DNA of 34,995 nt from Richelia sp. SL_2_1 (GTDB lineage Bacteria; Cyanobacteriota; Cyanobacteriia; Cyanobacteriales; Nostocaceae). Position 1 is the first letter of the stretch; each line of letters starts with the position of its first letter. Location of the stretch: the NCBI GenBank assembly GCA_012033205.1, contig JAAUSO010000064.1, positions 1 to 34,995 of the forward strand, given 5' to 3'. The position numbers and the translations under genes are program-made. The notes under the pieces were generated by a model. It was given only the letters and a program-made list of their open reading frames with translations. It was not told where the DNA came from and searched no databases. This document shows positions 26,709-34,903 of the stretch, one piece after another.

Positions 26709-28403
26709 ATGGTTTTTAATTGGTTCCGCCGTCAAAATAACAAATCTTCTGATACTTCTTCCGAACAGAAGCAAGAGCAAACTGCTGTTGAAAAAGAAGT
26801 AAGTACAGAATCAACCGAAACGCAAACTCCAGAATCTCCTCCAGCAGAAGCGACTGATTTGTTAGCGTTTGCGAAAGCTGCTTATAAAAATATTCAGGAA
26901 AAGCAGCAAACAACTGCTTCAATTGAGCAATCTACATCTGAAATAACTATTGAAGATGAAGAGGTTTCTGAATCTCCCCAAGAAGTAACTGAAATAGTTA
27001 CCCAATCTCAAGAAGTAACTGAATCTCCCCAAGAAGTAACTGAAACTGTTATAAAATCTGAGGAAGTCACAGAATCTCCCCAAGAACTAACTCAAACTGT
27101 TACCGAATCTGAAGAAGTTGTAGAAGAAACTATTGCAACTAATAGTTCAGCGGTAGAAACATCAGATGCAGATGCTACAGGGCAAGATATAGTATCTGAA
27201 GTAGAAACAGAAGATGTATCCAAACCAACAGCACCTGCTAATTTATCTTTCTTGGAAAGAGCGGCTTTAGAACGAGAAGCTAAGCAGGAAAGACTTATTG
27301 CTAGTGCCATCGATATAGAAAATTCACGGATAGAATCAACCGGAACAGTAGCTGATAATACTAATCAAGACCTTGAGCAAATACCGGAACTGGCATTTGA
27401 TGAAGGATTTTTATGGTCAACAGAAGTTCTTGCAGCGCAAGGTAGACGTGCGGAAGATGTTTCGATTGAAGAAATTACTTGGCTACAAAAATTACGACAA
27501 GGTTTAGATAAAACTCGTCGTAGTTTAATTAACCAGCTTAAAGCAATTGTCGGTAAAGGACCACTGAATGCCAGTGCAGTAGAAGAAATTGAAGCTTTAT
27601 TGCTGCAAGCCGATGTCGGTGTGGAAGCTACAGATTTCATTATTAATTCTTTGCAGGAAAAATTGCGCCAAGAAGCTTTACCACCAGAAGAAGGTATTGC
27701 ATATCTTAAAAAAATTCTGCGGGATATTTTGGATAAACCGCTGCAAGAATCCTCAAAATTTGCTTCCTTTACTCCGGAAAAAGAAACTTTTAATATTTGG
27801 TTGATGACTGGGGTGAATGGTGCTGGTAAAACTACTACTATCGGTAAAATTGCTCATTTAGCAAATAAATCTGGTTACAAATGCTTGATTGGTGCAGCAG
27901 ATACCTTCCGCGCAGCCGCAGTACAGCAGGTTAAGGTTTGGGGAGAAAGAAGCGGAGTTGAAGTGATTGCGAATCCAGGGAAAAATACAGATCCAGCCGC
28001 AGTTGTCTTTGACGCTATCGCTGCAGCTCAGTCGCGAGAAACCGAGTTATTACTAGTAGATACCGCAGGTAGATTACAGAACAAGAAAAATTTAATGGAG
28101 GAATTAAGTAAAATCCGGCGAATTATCAATAAAAAAGCTCCTGATGCCAAAGTAGAATCACTGTTGGTTCTAGACGCTACATTAGGTCAAAATGGATTGC
28201 GACAAGCGGAGGTTTTTTCGCAAGCTGCTGAACTTAGCGGTGTAGTTTTAACCAAGCTAGATGGAACTGCTAAAGGAGGGGTTGCTCTAGCGGTAGTACA
28301 ACAGTTAGGTTTACCCATTCGCTTTATCGGTGCTGGTGAAGGTATTGAAGATTTACGTCCTTTTTCTAGCTACGAGTTTGTAGAAGCGTTGCTTAGTGGT
28401 TGA
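26709..28403 (+). CDS. ftsY: Signal recognition particle receptor FtsY
   Basis: SRP receptor GTPase that docks Ffh-ribosome complexes at the membrane for co-translational insertion. The N-terminal A domain (residues 1 to about 235) is acidic and of low complexity. It contains imperfect repeats of EVTESPQEVTETV at about 84-140. The N domain helices follow (LRQGLDKTRRSLINQL), then the G domain: P-loop GVNGAGKTT at 368-376, the ADTFRAAAVQQ block, DTAGR at 451-455, TKLDG at 515-519 and closing FIGAGEGIEDLRPF. All GTPase motifs are intact. ATG 26709 lies 15 bases after a heptamer array, with no clear Shine-Dalgarno. At 564 residues it is long compared with E. coli (497), through the acidic domain. 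Confidence 0.95.
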   Translation: MVFNWFRRQNNKSSDTSSEQKQEQTAVEKEVSTESTETQTPESPPAEATDLLAFAKAAYKNIQEKQQTTASIEQSTSEITIEDEEVSESPQEVTEIVTQSQEVTESPQEVTETVIKSEEVTESPQELTQTVTESEEVVEETIATNSSAVETSDADATGQDIVSEVETEDVSKPTAPANLSFLERAALEREAKQERLIASAIDIENSRIESTGTVADNTNQDLEQIPELAFDEGFLWSTEVLAAQGRRAEDVSIEEITWLQKLRQGLDKTRRSLINQLKAIVGKGPLNASAVEEIEALLLQADVGVEATDFIINSLQEKLRQEALPPEEGIAYLKKILRDILDKPLQESSKFASFTPEKETFNIWLMTGVNGAGKTTTIGKIAHLANKSGYKCLIGAADTFRAAAVQQVKVWGERSGVEVIANPGKNTDPAAVVFDAIAAAQSRETELLLVDTAGRLQNKKNLMEELSKIRRIINKKAPDAKVESLLVLDATLGQNGLRQAEVFSQAAELSGVVLTKLDGTAKGGVALAVVQQLGLPIRFIGAGEGIEDLRPFSSYEFVEALLSG

Positions 28404-28465
28404 GCAAAGGGAAATTATTTACTGTTAATCGGCTACATGGGGCAATAATCCAAAAAGAGACTTAC

Positions 28466-28490
28466 ACTAGATGCGAAAATTCGCTCTAGT
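28466..28490. terminator. Possible hairpin downstream of ftsY
   Basis: Inverted repeat ACTAG..GCGAA / TTCGC.CTAGT with a 2-base loop, about 63 bases after the ftsY stop. There is no U-tract, so a terminator role is only possible. Confidence 0.35.
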
Positions 28491-28611
28491 AAATTCCCTT
28501 AAGAACACCATATTTATTTATATGTCCTAGTATTTTCACTTGTTCATGCAAGCCGATAATTGCAAATTATCTTGGGAATATGTTATCTTCCCCACTAACT
28601 GGTGAGCATTA

Positions 28612-28741
28612 TATAGCAAATTTCAGTTGAGTCCAATACACTAAAACCTCACCGCCTTCCCCTCTCCTAATATACGGAGAGGGGTGCCCGGAGGGCGGGG
28701 TGAGGTAAAATTTGTATCGCACCCAAGTGAAAACCGCTATA
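28612..28741. repeat. 130-bp MITE-like element, TATAGC ends, copy 3
   Basis: Same length (130 bases) and orientation as copy 1 at 10573-10702, with only scattered differences. It is bounded by TATAGC and GCTATA, with CCTCACC / GGTGAGG arms inside. Confidence 0.88.
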
Positions 28742-28920
28742 TTTTTACACAGCATATATAAATAAATATAAATAAATATATATATAAACATATATATAAA
28801 TATAGCTGGATTATAGTCATGTCTGTTAACTCTACCTAGGAACATATACCCATAAAAAATAAGAGGAAAAAAATGATGCTTCAAAAAATATCTTGAATAA
28901 GTTTTAAATTAAAGGTCTTA

Positions 28921-29160
28921 GAGGATGTTTGAAAAGTCTAAATTATTACTAGTCTTCGGCGAATGGAATATCTCCTTCGGAGACGCTTCGCGAACGCGGC
29001 TACATAGACAAAACCCACCTGAGCCGCAGCTTCGCTGAACGTGGGTTCAAAACCCTGATTTTTTTTAAGTCCGCGCAGGCGGATTTCGCTTGTGTAGTAG
29101 CGTTAGCGAAGCGTGTCCGCAGGACATATTATATTCGCCCAATACTTGGAAAACATCCTC
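28921..29160. mobile_element. 240-bp MITE with 10-bp terminal inverted repeats and TTA duplication
   Basis: Left end GAGGATGTTT (28921-28930) is a perfect inverted repeat of right end AAACATCCTC (29151-29160). Both ends are flanked by TTA (28918-28920 and 29161-29163), consistent with a 3-bp target duplication of the TNA kind made by IS5-family (IS1031 group) transposases. No transposase frame is present, so it is non-autonomous. The interior carries a second inverted repeat (GGCGAATGGAATAT at 28959 against ATATTATATTCGCC to 29139) with the CCACCTG-type core seen at 7018-7131. Confidence 0.75.
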
Positions 29161-29673
29161 TTAGGGTATGCTTTCCTTAGATTTAATACGTAAATTTGTA
29201 TTTTTTTGTAATACTGTTATTAACATCTTAATTGATTGATTTTCAATCACGAAAATTAAGATAAAAGCTCTCACCCCTAAAGGCTCTCACCCTCCAATGG
29301 TCATAGCCAAAACTAGCTAGAAAAAAACTCCAATTGCTGCTCTTAGTTAGCAAGTATATTTTTTACGTCTGAAGGTATATGATTTGATCATAAATTTATG
29401 AAAAGATTAACGACTTGTGATGAGATAAAAATATTTCCGGCGGGAGACAAATTGATATTTGGCTCCAATTTCTTGGGAACAAGAAATATATACAAATCAA
29501 AAAAACAAATCACACAAAAAAATAGTTATAAAATTTACTCTAATTGTCTTTCTACTCTTGCTAAACTGATAAACCTTATATAAATATGGTTTATTCTTTC
29601 CGTCCGTCTTGTTTGGTGTATCAATCATCTAAAGTTTAGTCAATTAAAAAAGAGCAATATAATACAATAGCCT

Positions 29674-31059
29674 GTGTCTCACCTGCCTTCCCAACCAGCT
29701 AATAGTAATAGCAGTGTCCCAACAGATGTCACTCCAGTCGTGGCACTCAAAGAGCTTGTGGCACGGCTACATCGGGAGCAGAACAAAATCCAAGATTTAC
29801 TTTCATCCTTGGGATTTGCTCTGAGAAGTTTCAATAACTTAAATCAGTTTTTAGAACTAATACCGCTGATGGCAACTAGAGTAACGGATGCCGACGGTAG
29901 CGCTTTGTTTCTTTACAAACCAAACGGTCAAGTTCGATTAGAACAGCTACATTGGCAAGATAGCCGCCAACGCAAAAATATACGCAAGGCATTAGAAGCC
30001 GCTAGCAGTCAAATTTCGCTACCAATATCTGCACCTCTGGCAACCACTACTGGTATGTTAGATGCTCAGATGCATCGTTGTTTGGGACCAGATATGCAGG
30101 CTTTTGGTACTGCAATTCTGGTTAAACATAAGGAACGTGGATGGTTATACGTTTTAAGTAGAGATCCCGAATATACTTGGACTGAAACCAGACAAAAGTT
30201 AGTACGTTTGGTAGCCGATCAAACCGCAGTCGCAATTGAAAACGACCAGCTTGGTGTAGAATTACGTAAAAAAGAACGTCTCGATCAAGAATTAGAAATT
30301 GGCGCGGAAATTCAACGCCGACTTTTACCCCGTCAATGCCCAAATATTCCTGGTGTAGCTTTAGCTGCTCGCTGTAAACCAGCAAATCAAGTGGGAGGAG
30401 ACTATTATGATTTTATCCCTACCAACCATAACTTGATCGCCGAAGCAAAAGACGGCGATAATATCGAAACCAATCGCTGGGCTATGGTGATTGGTGATGT
30501 AATGGGTAAAGGTGTACCCGCCGGTTTAATCATGACAATGATGCGAGGAATGTTACGAGGTGAAGTGTTACACCTGAATTCCCCAGCCCGAATTCTGCAA
30601 AACTTGAATCGAGTTATGTATGCAGATTTGGACAATTCCAGCCGTTTTATTACGTTATTTTATTCGGAATACGACCCGCAAAAGCGGCTTTTATCCTATA
30701 GTAATGCGGCACACAATCCTCCTTTGTGGTGGCACGCTGCGACAAAAACTGTCAGTCGATTGGATACAAATGGAATGCTTATCGGTTTAGAAGCTCACAG
30801 TCAATACGAAAACAATCAAGCATACCTAGAGCCAGGGGATACAATTATTTATTACACCGACGGATTAACTGATGCAGCTTCTCCTTCCGGTGAACGTTTT
30901 GATGAAGAAAATCTAATTATTGCTTTTAGTAACGCTTGTAAGTATTACAACGAACCACAAGAAATTCTTGACTGTTTATTTAATAAAATTCAGCAATTCA
31001 TTGGTGCAGATAGACAAAACAGCGATGATATGACCTTAGTTGTTTTGCAAGCGCGATGA
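29674..31059 (+). CDS. GAF-PP2C (RsbU/SpoIIE-type) serine/threonine phosphatase
   Basis: 461-residue regulator with a sensory GAF-like domain at about 45-195 (LMATRVTDADGSALFLY, DQTAVAIEND), a short helical linker RKKERLDQELEIGAEIQRRLLP, and a C-terminal PP2C/SpoIIE phosphatase domain from about 222. Metal-ligand motifs are present: GGDYYDF at 241-247, GDVMGKG at 274-280, YYTDGLTDA and the closing DDMTLVVL. Enzymes of this kind dephosphorylate anti-anti-sigma factors in partner-switching pathways; the partners are not in this window. It starts at GTG 29674 (MSHLPSQPANSNSS), with no strong Shine-Dalgarno. In many cyanobacteria this gene follows ftsY; here a 1.27-kb repeat-filled gap separates them. 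Confidence 0.9.
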   Translation: MSHLPSQPANSNSSVPTDVTPVVALKELVARLHREQNKIQDLLSSLGFALRSFNNLNQFLELIPLMATRVTDADGSALFLYKPNGQVRLEQLHWQDSRQRKNIRKALEAASSQISLPISAPLATTTGMLDAQMHRCLGPDMQAFGTAILVKHKERGWLYVLSRDPEYTWTETRQKLVRLVADQTAVAIENDQLGVELRKKERLDQELEIGAEIQRRLLPRQCPNIPGVALAARCKPANQVGGDYYDFIPTNHNLIAEAKDGDNIETNRWAMVIGDVMGKGVPAGLIMTMMRGMLRGEVLHLNSPARILQNLNRVMYADLDNSSRFITLFYSEYDPQKRLLSYSNAAHNPPLWWHAATKTVSRLDTNGMLIGLEAHSQYENNQAYLEPGDTIIYYTDGLTDAASPSGERFDEENLIIAFSNACKYYNEPQEILDCLFNKIQQFIGADRQNSDDMTLVVLQAR

Positions 31060-31096
31060 ATTGCTAAATTTCACGATTTTGCGATCGCGTTACATA

Positions 31097-31421
31097 TATA
31101 GCGGTTTTCACTTGGGTGCAATACAAATTTTACCTCACCCCGCCCTCTTAACCCCTCTCCTTAGTAAGGAGAGCGCTGATCATTCAGGTATGACACCCAT
31201 TATGGAACGATTTTTCGTTATTCCGGGAGATCTAGAGACGCGAAGCGCGTGTCCGTTAGCAAAGCGTGACGCGATAGCGTAATAGGGCATTATATCGCGT
31301 CTCTACAAGCCAATTTGTGGGTAAACGAGGGGTCTGATCTACCATTCGCCAGCGGCGTTCTGACAGGAGAGGGGAAGGGGGTGAGGTTTTAGTGTATTGG
31401 ACTCAACCGAAATTTGCTATA
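31097..31421. repeat. MITE-like element, TATAGC ends, copy 4, interrupted
   Basis: Inverted copy bounded by TATAGC (31097-31102) and GCTATA (31416-31421). It is 325 bases long because a 201-base segment is inserted in its central hairpin. Confidence 0.85.
31174..31374. mobile_element. 201-bp insertion nested in a MITE, 7-bp direct repeat
   Basis: The segment starting CGCTGATCATTC and ending GGCGTTCTGAC is flanked on both sides by AGGAGAG (31167-31173 and 31375-31381), as expected of a target-site duplication. It carries an internal palindrome of the GAGACGCG type near 31234-31305. No coding sequence and no clear terminal inverted repeats were seen. Confidence 0.6.
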
Positions 31422-31805
31422 TTAATGGACGTATTGGTTCTAATGTACTACGAAATAAAAGCGAATTAGTAATTAAGTATATTTGATAATTGATTGAATT
31501 TAATTGACTACTGAAGTAAGAAGTTGAGAAATACTTTTAATTGCTTTAACTATTTTAAATCATTACTTGAAATAATTAAATCAAAAAGACTAAATTAGTA
31601 TAAATATAAAATATCATGAGAATAATTCTCAAACTTAATATTTAGTATAGACTTGAGTCAAAGTATCATAAATTAACTGAATAGATAATTAAAAATGACA
31701 GAGGAATTGGGATGTATCCTCTGCCATCAATTAAAAAGTTGAATTACATGGAAAATTTTCTTCAGTAAAATCCGAAAAAGCCTGTATTAATTGAGCATAA
31801 GAAGC
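31422..31805. other. AT-rich spacer between convergent genes
   Basis: Very AT-rich DNA between the PP2C gene (plus strand) and dps (minus strand). The only structure seen is the hairpin at 31699-31723, called separately as the dps terminator. Confidence 0.55.
31686..31723 (-). terminator. Rho-independent terminator of dps
   Basis: Read on the minus strand, a stem CAGAGGA / TCCTCTG with an 11-base loop (31699-31723) is followed by TCATTTTTAATT. A GC-containing hairpin with a U-rich tail, about 80 bases after the dps stop codon, fits an intrinsic terminator. Confidence 0.6.
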
Positions 31806-32360
31806 TTAATTACTAGCAGATTGAACAAATCCTAAAGTTAAGCTATCTTTGGCTAGAAAATGAGATAAATGATAGGCACGTTCTTCAGTTTTCAGAAGAA
31901 TTTGCTCGTATAAATGCCGTGTAGCTCTATCACCTAAACTCTCAGCCTGAGAAGCTTGACGACGAATTACACCAATCAGAGCTTGCTCTGCACTCAAGTC
32001 GTTTTCAATCATTTGACGGCAAGAATAGATACCATCGGATTCAGGTTCAAAGCAGCATAATTCTGCTAATTTGGTGAAAGAAGCAGCAGGTACACCACCA
32101 AGTCCATTCAAACGCTCTCCAATTTCATGGACATGATCTTGTACTTCTTCATAGCAATCGCTGAAAAACTCGTGTAATGAATAGAATTCCGAACCTTCTA
32201 CAACGAAATGATGCTTTTGGTACTGTATGTATAGTGCTTGAAAACTTGCTAAAACAACGTTAAAACCTTCACAAACTGGTTCTGTAACGCTCTTGTCAAG
32301 TAAGACTGGATTATCATAAACCTGACCAAAATTTTGTAATAAAGTTTGTGTGTTAGCCAT
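31806..32360 (-). CDS. dps: Dps-family ferroxidase with histidine-type centre
   Basis: 184-residue Dps: dodecameric mini-ferritin that oxidises and stores iron and protects DNA from peroxide. The ferritin-like four-helix motif is clear: H51 in [12 protein letters not shown]63 in SLHEFF, E82 in HEIGERL. At the position of E. coli Asp78 this protein has His78 ([10 protein letters not shown]), which marks the histidine-type ferroxidase centre known from Thermosynechococcus DpsA and Nostoc punctiforme NpDps4; those enzymes use O2 well and bind zinc. The minus-strand start ATG at 32358-32360 has the strong Shine-Dalgarno GAGGAG 5 bases upstream. Monocistronic, with a terminator at 31686-31723. A role in iron or oxygen stress is likely; no regulator box could be assigned. 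Confidence 0.92.
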   Translation of the reverse strand: MANTQTLLQNFGQVYDNPVLLDKSVTEPVCEGFNVVLASFQALYIQYQKHHFVVEGSEFYSLHEFFSDCYEEVQDHVHEIGERLNGLGGVPAASFTKLAELCCFEPESDGIYSCRQMIENDLSAEQALIGVIRRQASQAESLGDRATRHLYEQILLKTEERAYHLSHFLAKDSLTLGFVQSASN

Positions 32361-32926
32361 TGTTCTCCTCGCTTATTATCGCTGATTTGCTAATTACTTC
32401 GTTTTTACATTTTAACACCATAAAAATCAAATGATGTCTGTAAAATATTATATTTTTTTGAGATTTCAACTCAATTTTTATTAGTTATAAACATATTTTT
32501 CTCACCTTATTGACATCTTTTTTTGCTTAATTGAGTGAATTGAGTTAATTGAGTTTGCCATGTTATTCAAAGCCTGCACTGGAAACCTTGGGAGTGCAAA
32601 ATCACCTAGGATTTAGGCGAGCAATGCAAGCACATTCAAATCAACGAATCTGATAAGTACATTTAAATAAAAATACTTACAGATAAGATTTGCGAAAACT
32701 TACTTAAAAATAGCGAATATTTTTGTTTGATCAAGCCAAATTGGCAGATTTTTCAACCAAGAGGAGTAGGTAATGAGCAATTAAATCCGTGAAATCAGTG
32801 CAATCCCTTTTAATCCGTGGTCAGTAATTGTCAACTGATAAACAGTTTTTATTTTTTTTCAAAAGTTACTGAGAAATCTTTGCATTTAATTTATAATGAT
32901 TGAGAGAAACTGAGTTGCAAAGTTGA
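32361..32926. other. Spacer between divergent dps and the Asr1405-type gene
   Basis: AT-rich divergent promoter region. It contains three TTGAGT(G/T)AA-like units at 32530-32556, a small hairpin TGCACT/AGTGCA at 32575-32598 and a pair of AATCCGTG motifs at 32785-32820 that resemble a dispersed cyanobacterial repeat. No RNA gene was recognised. Confidence 0.5.
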
Positions 32927-32980
32927 ATGCGCTTTTGTAAACAACTACTGCGAGTTTATTGCACTTTGAGGGTACCTATC

Positions 32981-33238
32981 TTGAAATCGTTTGATTTACA
33001 GTCACAGACAAAACACGTTATTGAGGTGAATTGGGCAGACCGTTGGCAAGTCTACAAAAGGTTGGAAGAATTACACATTCCTTGTTCGTGTAGTCCGAAT
33101 CAACCTTTAACAGTTGAAATTGCCAATACCGCTGCTGCAATCCAACTTTGGAGTGTGATGCGTCAATTAAATGCCTCCCGTCAAGAGTTAATCATTACTC
33201 TTAAGGAATGTTTAAATTATCGTCCGAGACATCTGTAA
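32981..33238 (+). CDS. Small Asr1405/Asl0597-type protein
   Basis: Small protein resembling the Asr1405/Asl0597 family, known only from cyanobacteria and without assigned function. The conserved part reads VIEVNWADRWQVYKRLEELHIPC, then QPLTVEIANTAAAIQLWSVM and QELIITLKECL. One cysteine pair (CSC) follows the IP motif. The start is uncertain: the ATG at 32927 would give 103 residues with an N-terminus (MRFCKQLLRVYCTL) unlike the conserved part, while the TTG at 32981 gives 85 residues beginning MKSFDLQSQ, closer to the family length. It lies 81 bases before the ferredoxin-domain gene on the same strand and may be cotranscribed. Confidence 0.65.
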   Translation: MKSFDLQSQTKHVIEVNWADRWQVYKRLEELHIPCSCSPNQPLTVEIANTAAAIQLWSVMRQLNASRQELIITLKECLNYRPRHL

Positions 33239-33319
33239 TTAGACAATTAGAGGGTCATCTGGGTGTAAATCCTTCTTTGCATTAGTTGTTAATTGTTATA
33301 CAAAATTGGTTAAGTAATC

Positions 33320-33946
33320 ATGGGAAAATCTCAGCGTAATGAAGTGTCAGAATTTTGTCTTGAAGGGCGATTTATAGATTTTGTAATCAAAGATGGTTAC
33401 AAGCTCAAAGGTTTACTTTTAGGGACTTCCGAAGGTGAACGCTACATTAAATTAGCCAAGCATTTAAGAGTTGCTTTCGATTTACGTTTACCTCCTGGTA
33501 CTTGGTTACAGGTTGTAGGTGAAAGAAAATATGACACCAAAACGGGTGAAGTCAAATTAAAAGCCGAACGAGTTATGGCTGCTCGTAGATCAGTGGAAAT
33601 CCCAGAAGAAGTACAGACTATCCCCACAGAGAAGCCACAAGAGAAATCAGTTAAAAAAAATATATTAGTGTGCCAAAAATCTAGCTGTATGAAGCGTGGT
33701 GGTCAAAAACTGTGTCAAGCATTAGCAGCTTCGATCAGCGAACGTGGTTTAGAAGACCAAGTTGCGATTAAAGGTACGGGCTGTATGAAAAATTGTAAAG
33801 CAGGACCTAACTTGATCATGCCAGACAAAACTCGCTACAGCAAAATTCAGGCAGAACAAGTATCTACTTTGATGGACAAACATTTCGGTCTTAAAGAGCA
33901 AGTAGAAATACCTGTATCAGAAGTTGTTAATGTTAATAGAATGTAA
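33320..33946 (+). CDS. [2Fe-2S] thioredoxin-like ferredoxin domain protein
   Basis: 208-residue two-part protein. Residues 1-95 form a beta-rich domain (EGRFIDFVIKDGYKLKGLLL, LPPGTWLQVVGERKYD) that looks OB-like and is a common N-terminal partner in cyanobacterial homologues. Residues 113-192 form a thioredoxin-like [2Fe-2S] ferredoxin domain with cysteine ligands C118, C123, C155 and C159 (VCQKSSCMKRGGQ and GTGCMKNCKAGPN); C132 is extra. Such domains occur in electron carriers and as subunits related to NuoE/HoxE. The linker (96-112) is rich in P, E and K. ATG 33320; the upstream small gene is close. Electron-transfer role is inferred; the partner is unknown. Confidence 0.87.
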   Translation: MGKSQRNEVSEFCLEGRFIDFVIKDGYKLKGLLLGTSEGERYIKLAKHLRVAFDLRLPPGTWLQVVGERKYDTKTGEVKLKAERVMAARRSVEIPEEVQTIPTEKPQEKSVKKNILVCQKSSCMKRGGQKLCQALAASISERGLEDQVAIKGTGCMKNCKAGPNLIMPDKTRYSKIQAEQVSTLMDKHFGLKEQVEIPVSEVVNVNRM

Positions 33947-34048
33947 ATTGGACAACTTTTAATGCAAGAATTTACTAAAAGGATTGCACTGAAAGGTTTT
34001 AATATACCTGTTTTTTTTGATAAGTATTTTCAACTACGGGATTTGTAA

Positions 34049-34109
34049 AGAATCGGGTTTCTTTGAATATCTGTATTACCACACAAGTATCATAGAAATC
34101 CGACTTCTA
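34049..34109. repeat. Degraded GAAGTCGGG-type inverted repeat
   Basis: Arms AGAATCGGGTTTCT and AGAAATCCGACTTCT enclose ATATCTGTATTACCACA. It is a mutated relative of the elements at 24390-24519. Confidence 0.65.
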
Positions 34110-34240
34110 GTTGAATAATGTGTATTTAGCTAGGAACAAACATCGCGATCGCAAAAAAACAATTTAGCAAAATATTCACGGATGGCAGACCAATATGATG
34201 CTATAAACGAATATATTCAAGTTATTCGGGAAAATTAAAA

Positions 34241-34810
34241 CTACCAAATCTTAATCAAATTCAACTCAAACCCCGGTAAAACATCTTCACCAGAGACAGT
34301 TTGGGGTGAATTCAATATTTCTACTTCTTGCGAATGTCGATAAATTTCTATTATCTTATTTTTCGGGTCAATTAACCAACCCAAGCGAACTCCATTATCA
34401 ATATATTCTGCCATTTTATTTTGCAGCTTTTTGAGCGAGTCACTACTCGAACGTAACTCTACAACAAAATCCGGTGCAAGTGGTGAAAACTCTTCTTCTC
34501 GTTGTTTTTGGGTTAATTCATCCCATTTTTGATTACTTACCCAAGAAGCATCGGGAGAATACACAGCACCATTAGGTAAGGTAAAACCAGTAGAAGAATC
34601 AAAACTAATTCCTAAGTTAGTAGTATCATTCCATAACCAAAGTAAAGCGGTGATACTAGAATTTTTCTTTCCTGTCCAAGGATAAGTCGGTGACATTATA
34701 ATAACTTCTCCAGTAGATGCACGTTCAAATTGCAAATCTTCATTTGCTGAACATAGTTCTTTAAACCCTTCAGCATCCAGTTTAGGAATATTTAACGTGA
34801 TTAAATTCAT
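34241..34810 (-). CDS. Uma2 family (DUF820) putative endonuclease
   Basis: 189-residue Uma2/DUF820 protein with a PD-(D/E)XK nuclease-like fold, a family greatly expanded in filamentous cyanobacteria and of uncertain function. Conserved positions are E35 in GEVIIMSP, D87 in SPDASWV, D114 and E118 in PDFVVELRS, and K132 in KMAEYIDNG, all intact. The C-terminal VRLGWLIDPKNKIIEIYR is also typical. Minus strand; the ATG at 34808-34810 is preceded by TAGGAGTTAATT, where a single STRR heptamer supplies the AGGAG Shine-Dalgarno. Neighbouring heptamer arrays (34828-34870 and 34904-34995) fill the DNA upstream, so the gene sits at a repeat-rich border. Confidence 0.87.
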   Translation of the reverse strand: MNLITLNIPKLDAEGFKELCSANEDLQFERASTGEVIIMSPTYPWTGKKNSSITALLWLWNDTTNLGISFDSSTGFTLPNGAVYSPDASWVSNQKWDELTQKQREEEFSPLAPDFVVELRSSSDSLKKLQNKMAEYIDNGVRLGWLIDPKNKIIEIYRHSQEVEILNSPQTVSGEDVLPGFELNLIKIW

Positions 34811-34827
34811 AATTAACTCCTAGCTTG

Positions 34828-34872
34828 AAAATAGGGAATTGGGAATTGGGAATAGGGAATAGGGAATTGGTA
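34828..34872. repeat. GGGAATT/GGGAATA heptamer array
   Basis: Six units of GGGAAT(T/A) with heptameric spacing upstream of the Uma2 gene; the complement of the CCCTATT type at 22268-22290. Confidence 0.8.
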
Positions 34873-34903
34873 AGAGGTATTTTCAATATTGGCTATTTTC
34901 ATA

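Larger units (their letters stand above)
28404..29673. other. Long repeat-rich spacer between ftsY and the PP2C gene
   Basis: 1.27 kb without a convincing gene. It contains a possible hairpin (28466-28490), a TATAGC-ended MITE (28612-28741), an AT-rich tract of TATAAA/AATAAATAT units (28747-28803) and a 240-bp IS5-type MITE (28921-29160). A 61-codon frame at 29398-29583 has no ribosome binding site or family resemblance and is not called. Confidence 0.7.

Noticed and set aside
29398-29583. 61-codon open frame upstream of the PP2C gene
   Set aside because: No Shine-Dalgarno, low-complexity AT-rich composition, no recognisable domain.
31040-31282. 80-codon open frame overlapping the PP2C gene end
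   Set aside because: Overlaps the phosphatase C-terminus and then reads through a MITE and its nested insertion.
32575-32640. Riboswitch upstream of the Asr1405-type gene
   Set aside because: Only a 6-bp stem TGCACT/AGTGCA is visible, and it matches no riboswitch consensus I know, including the cyanobacterial glnA motif.
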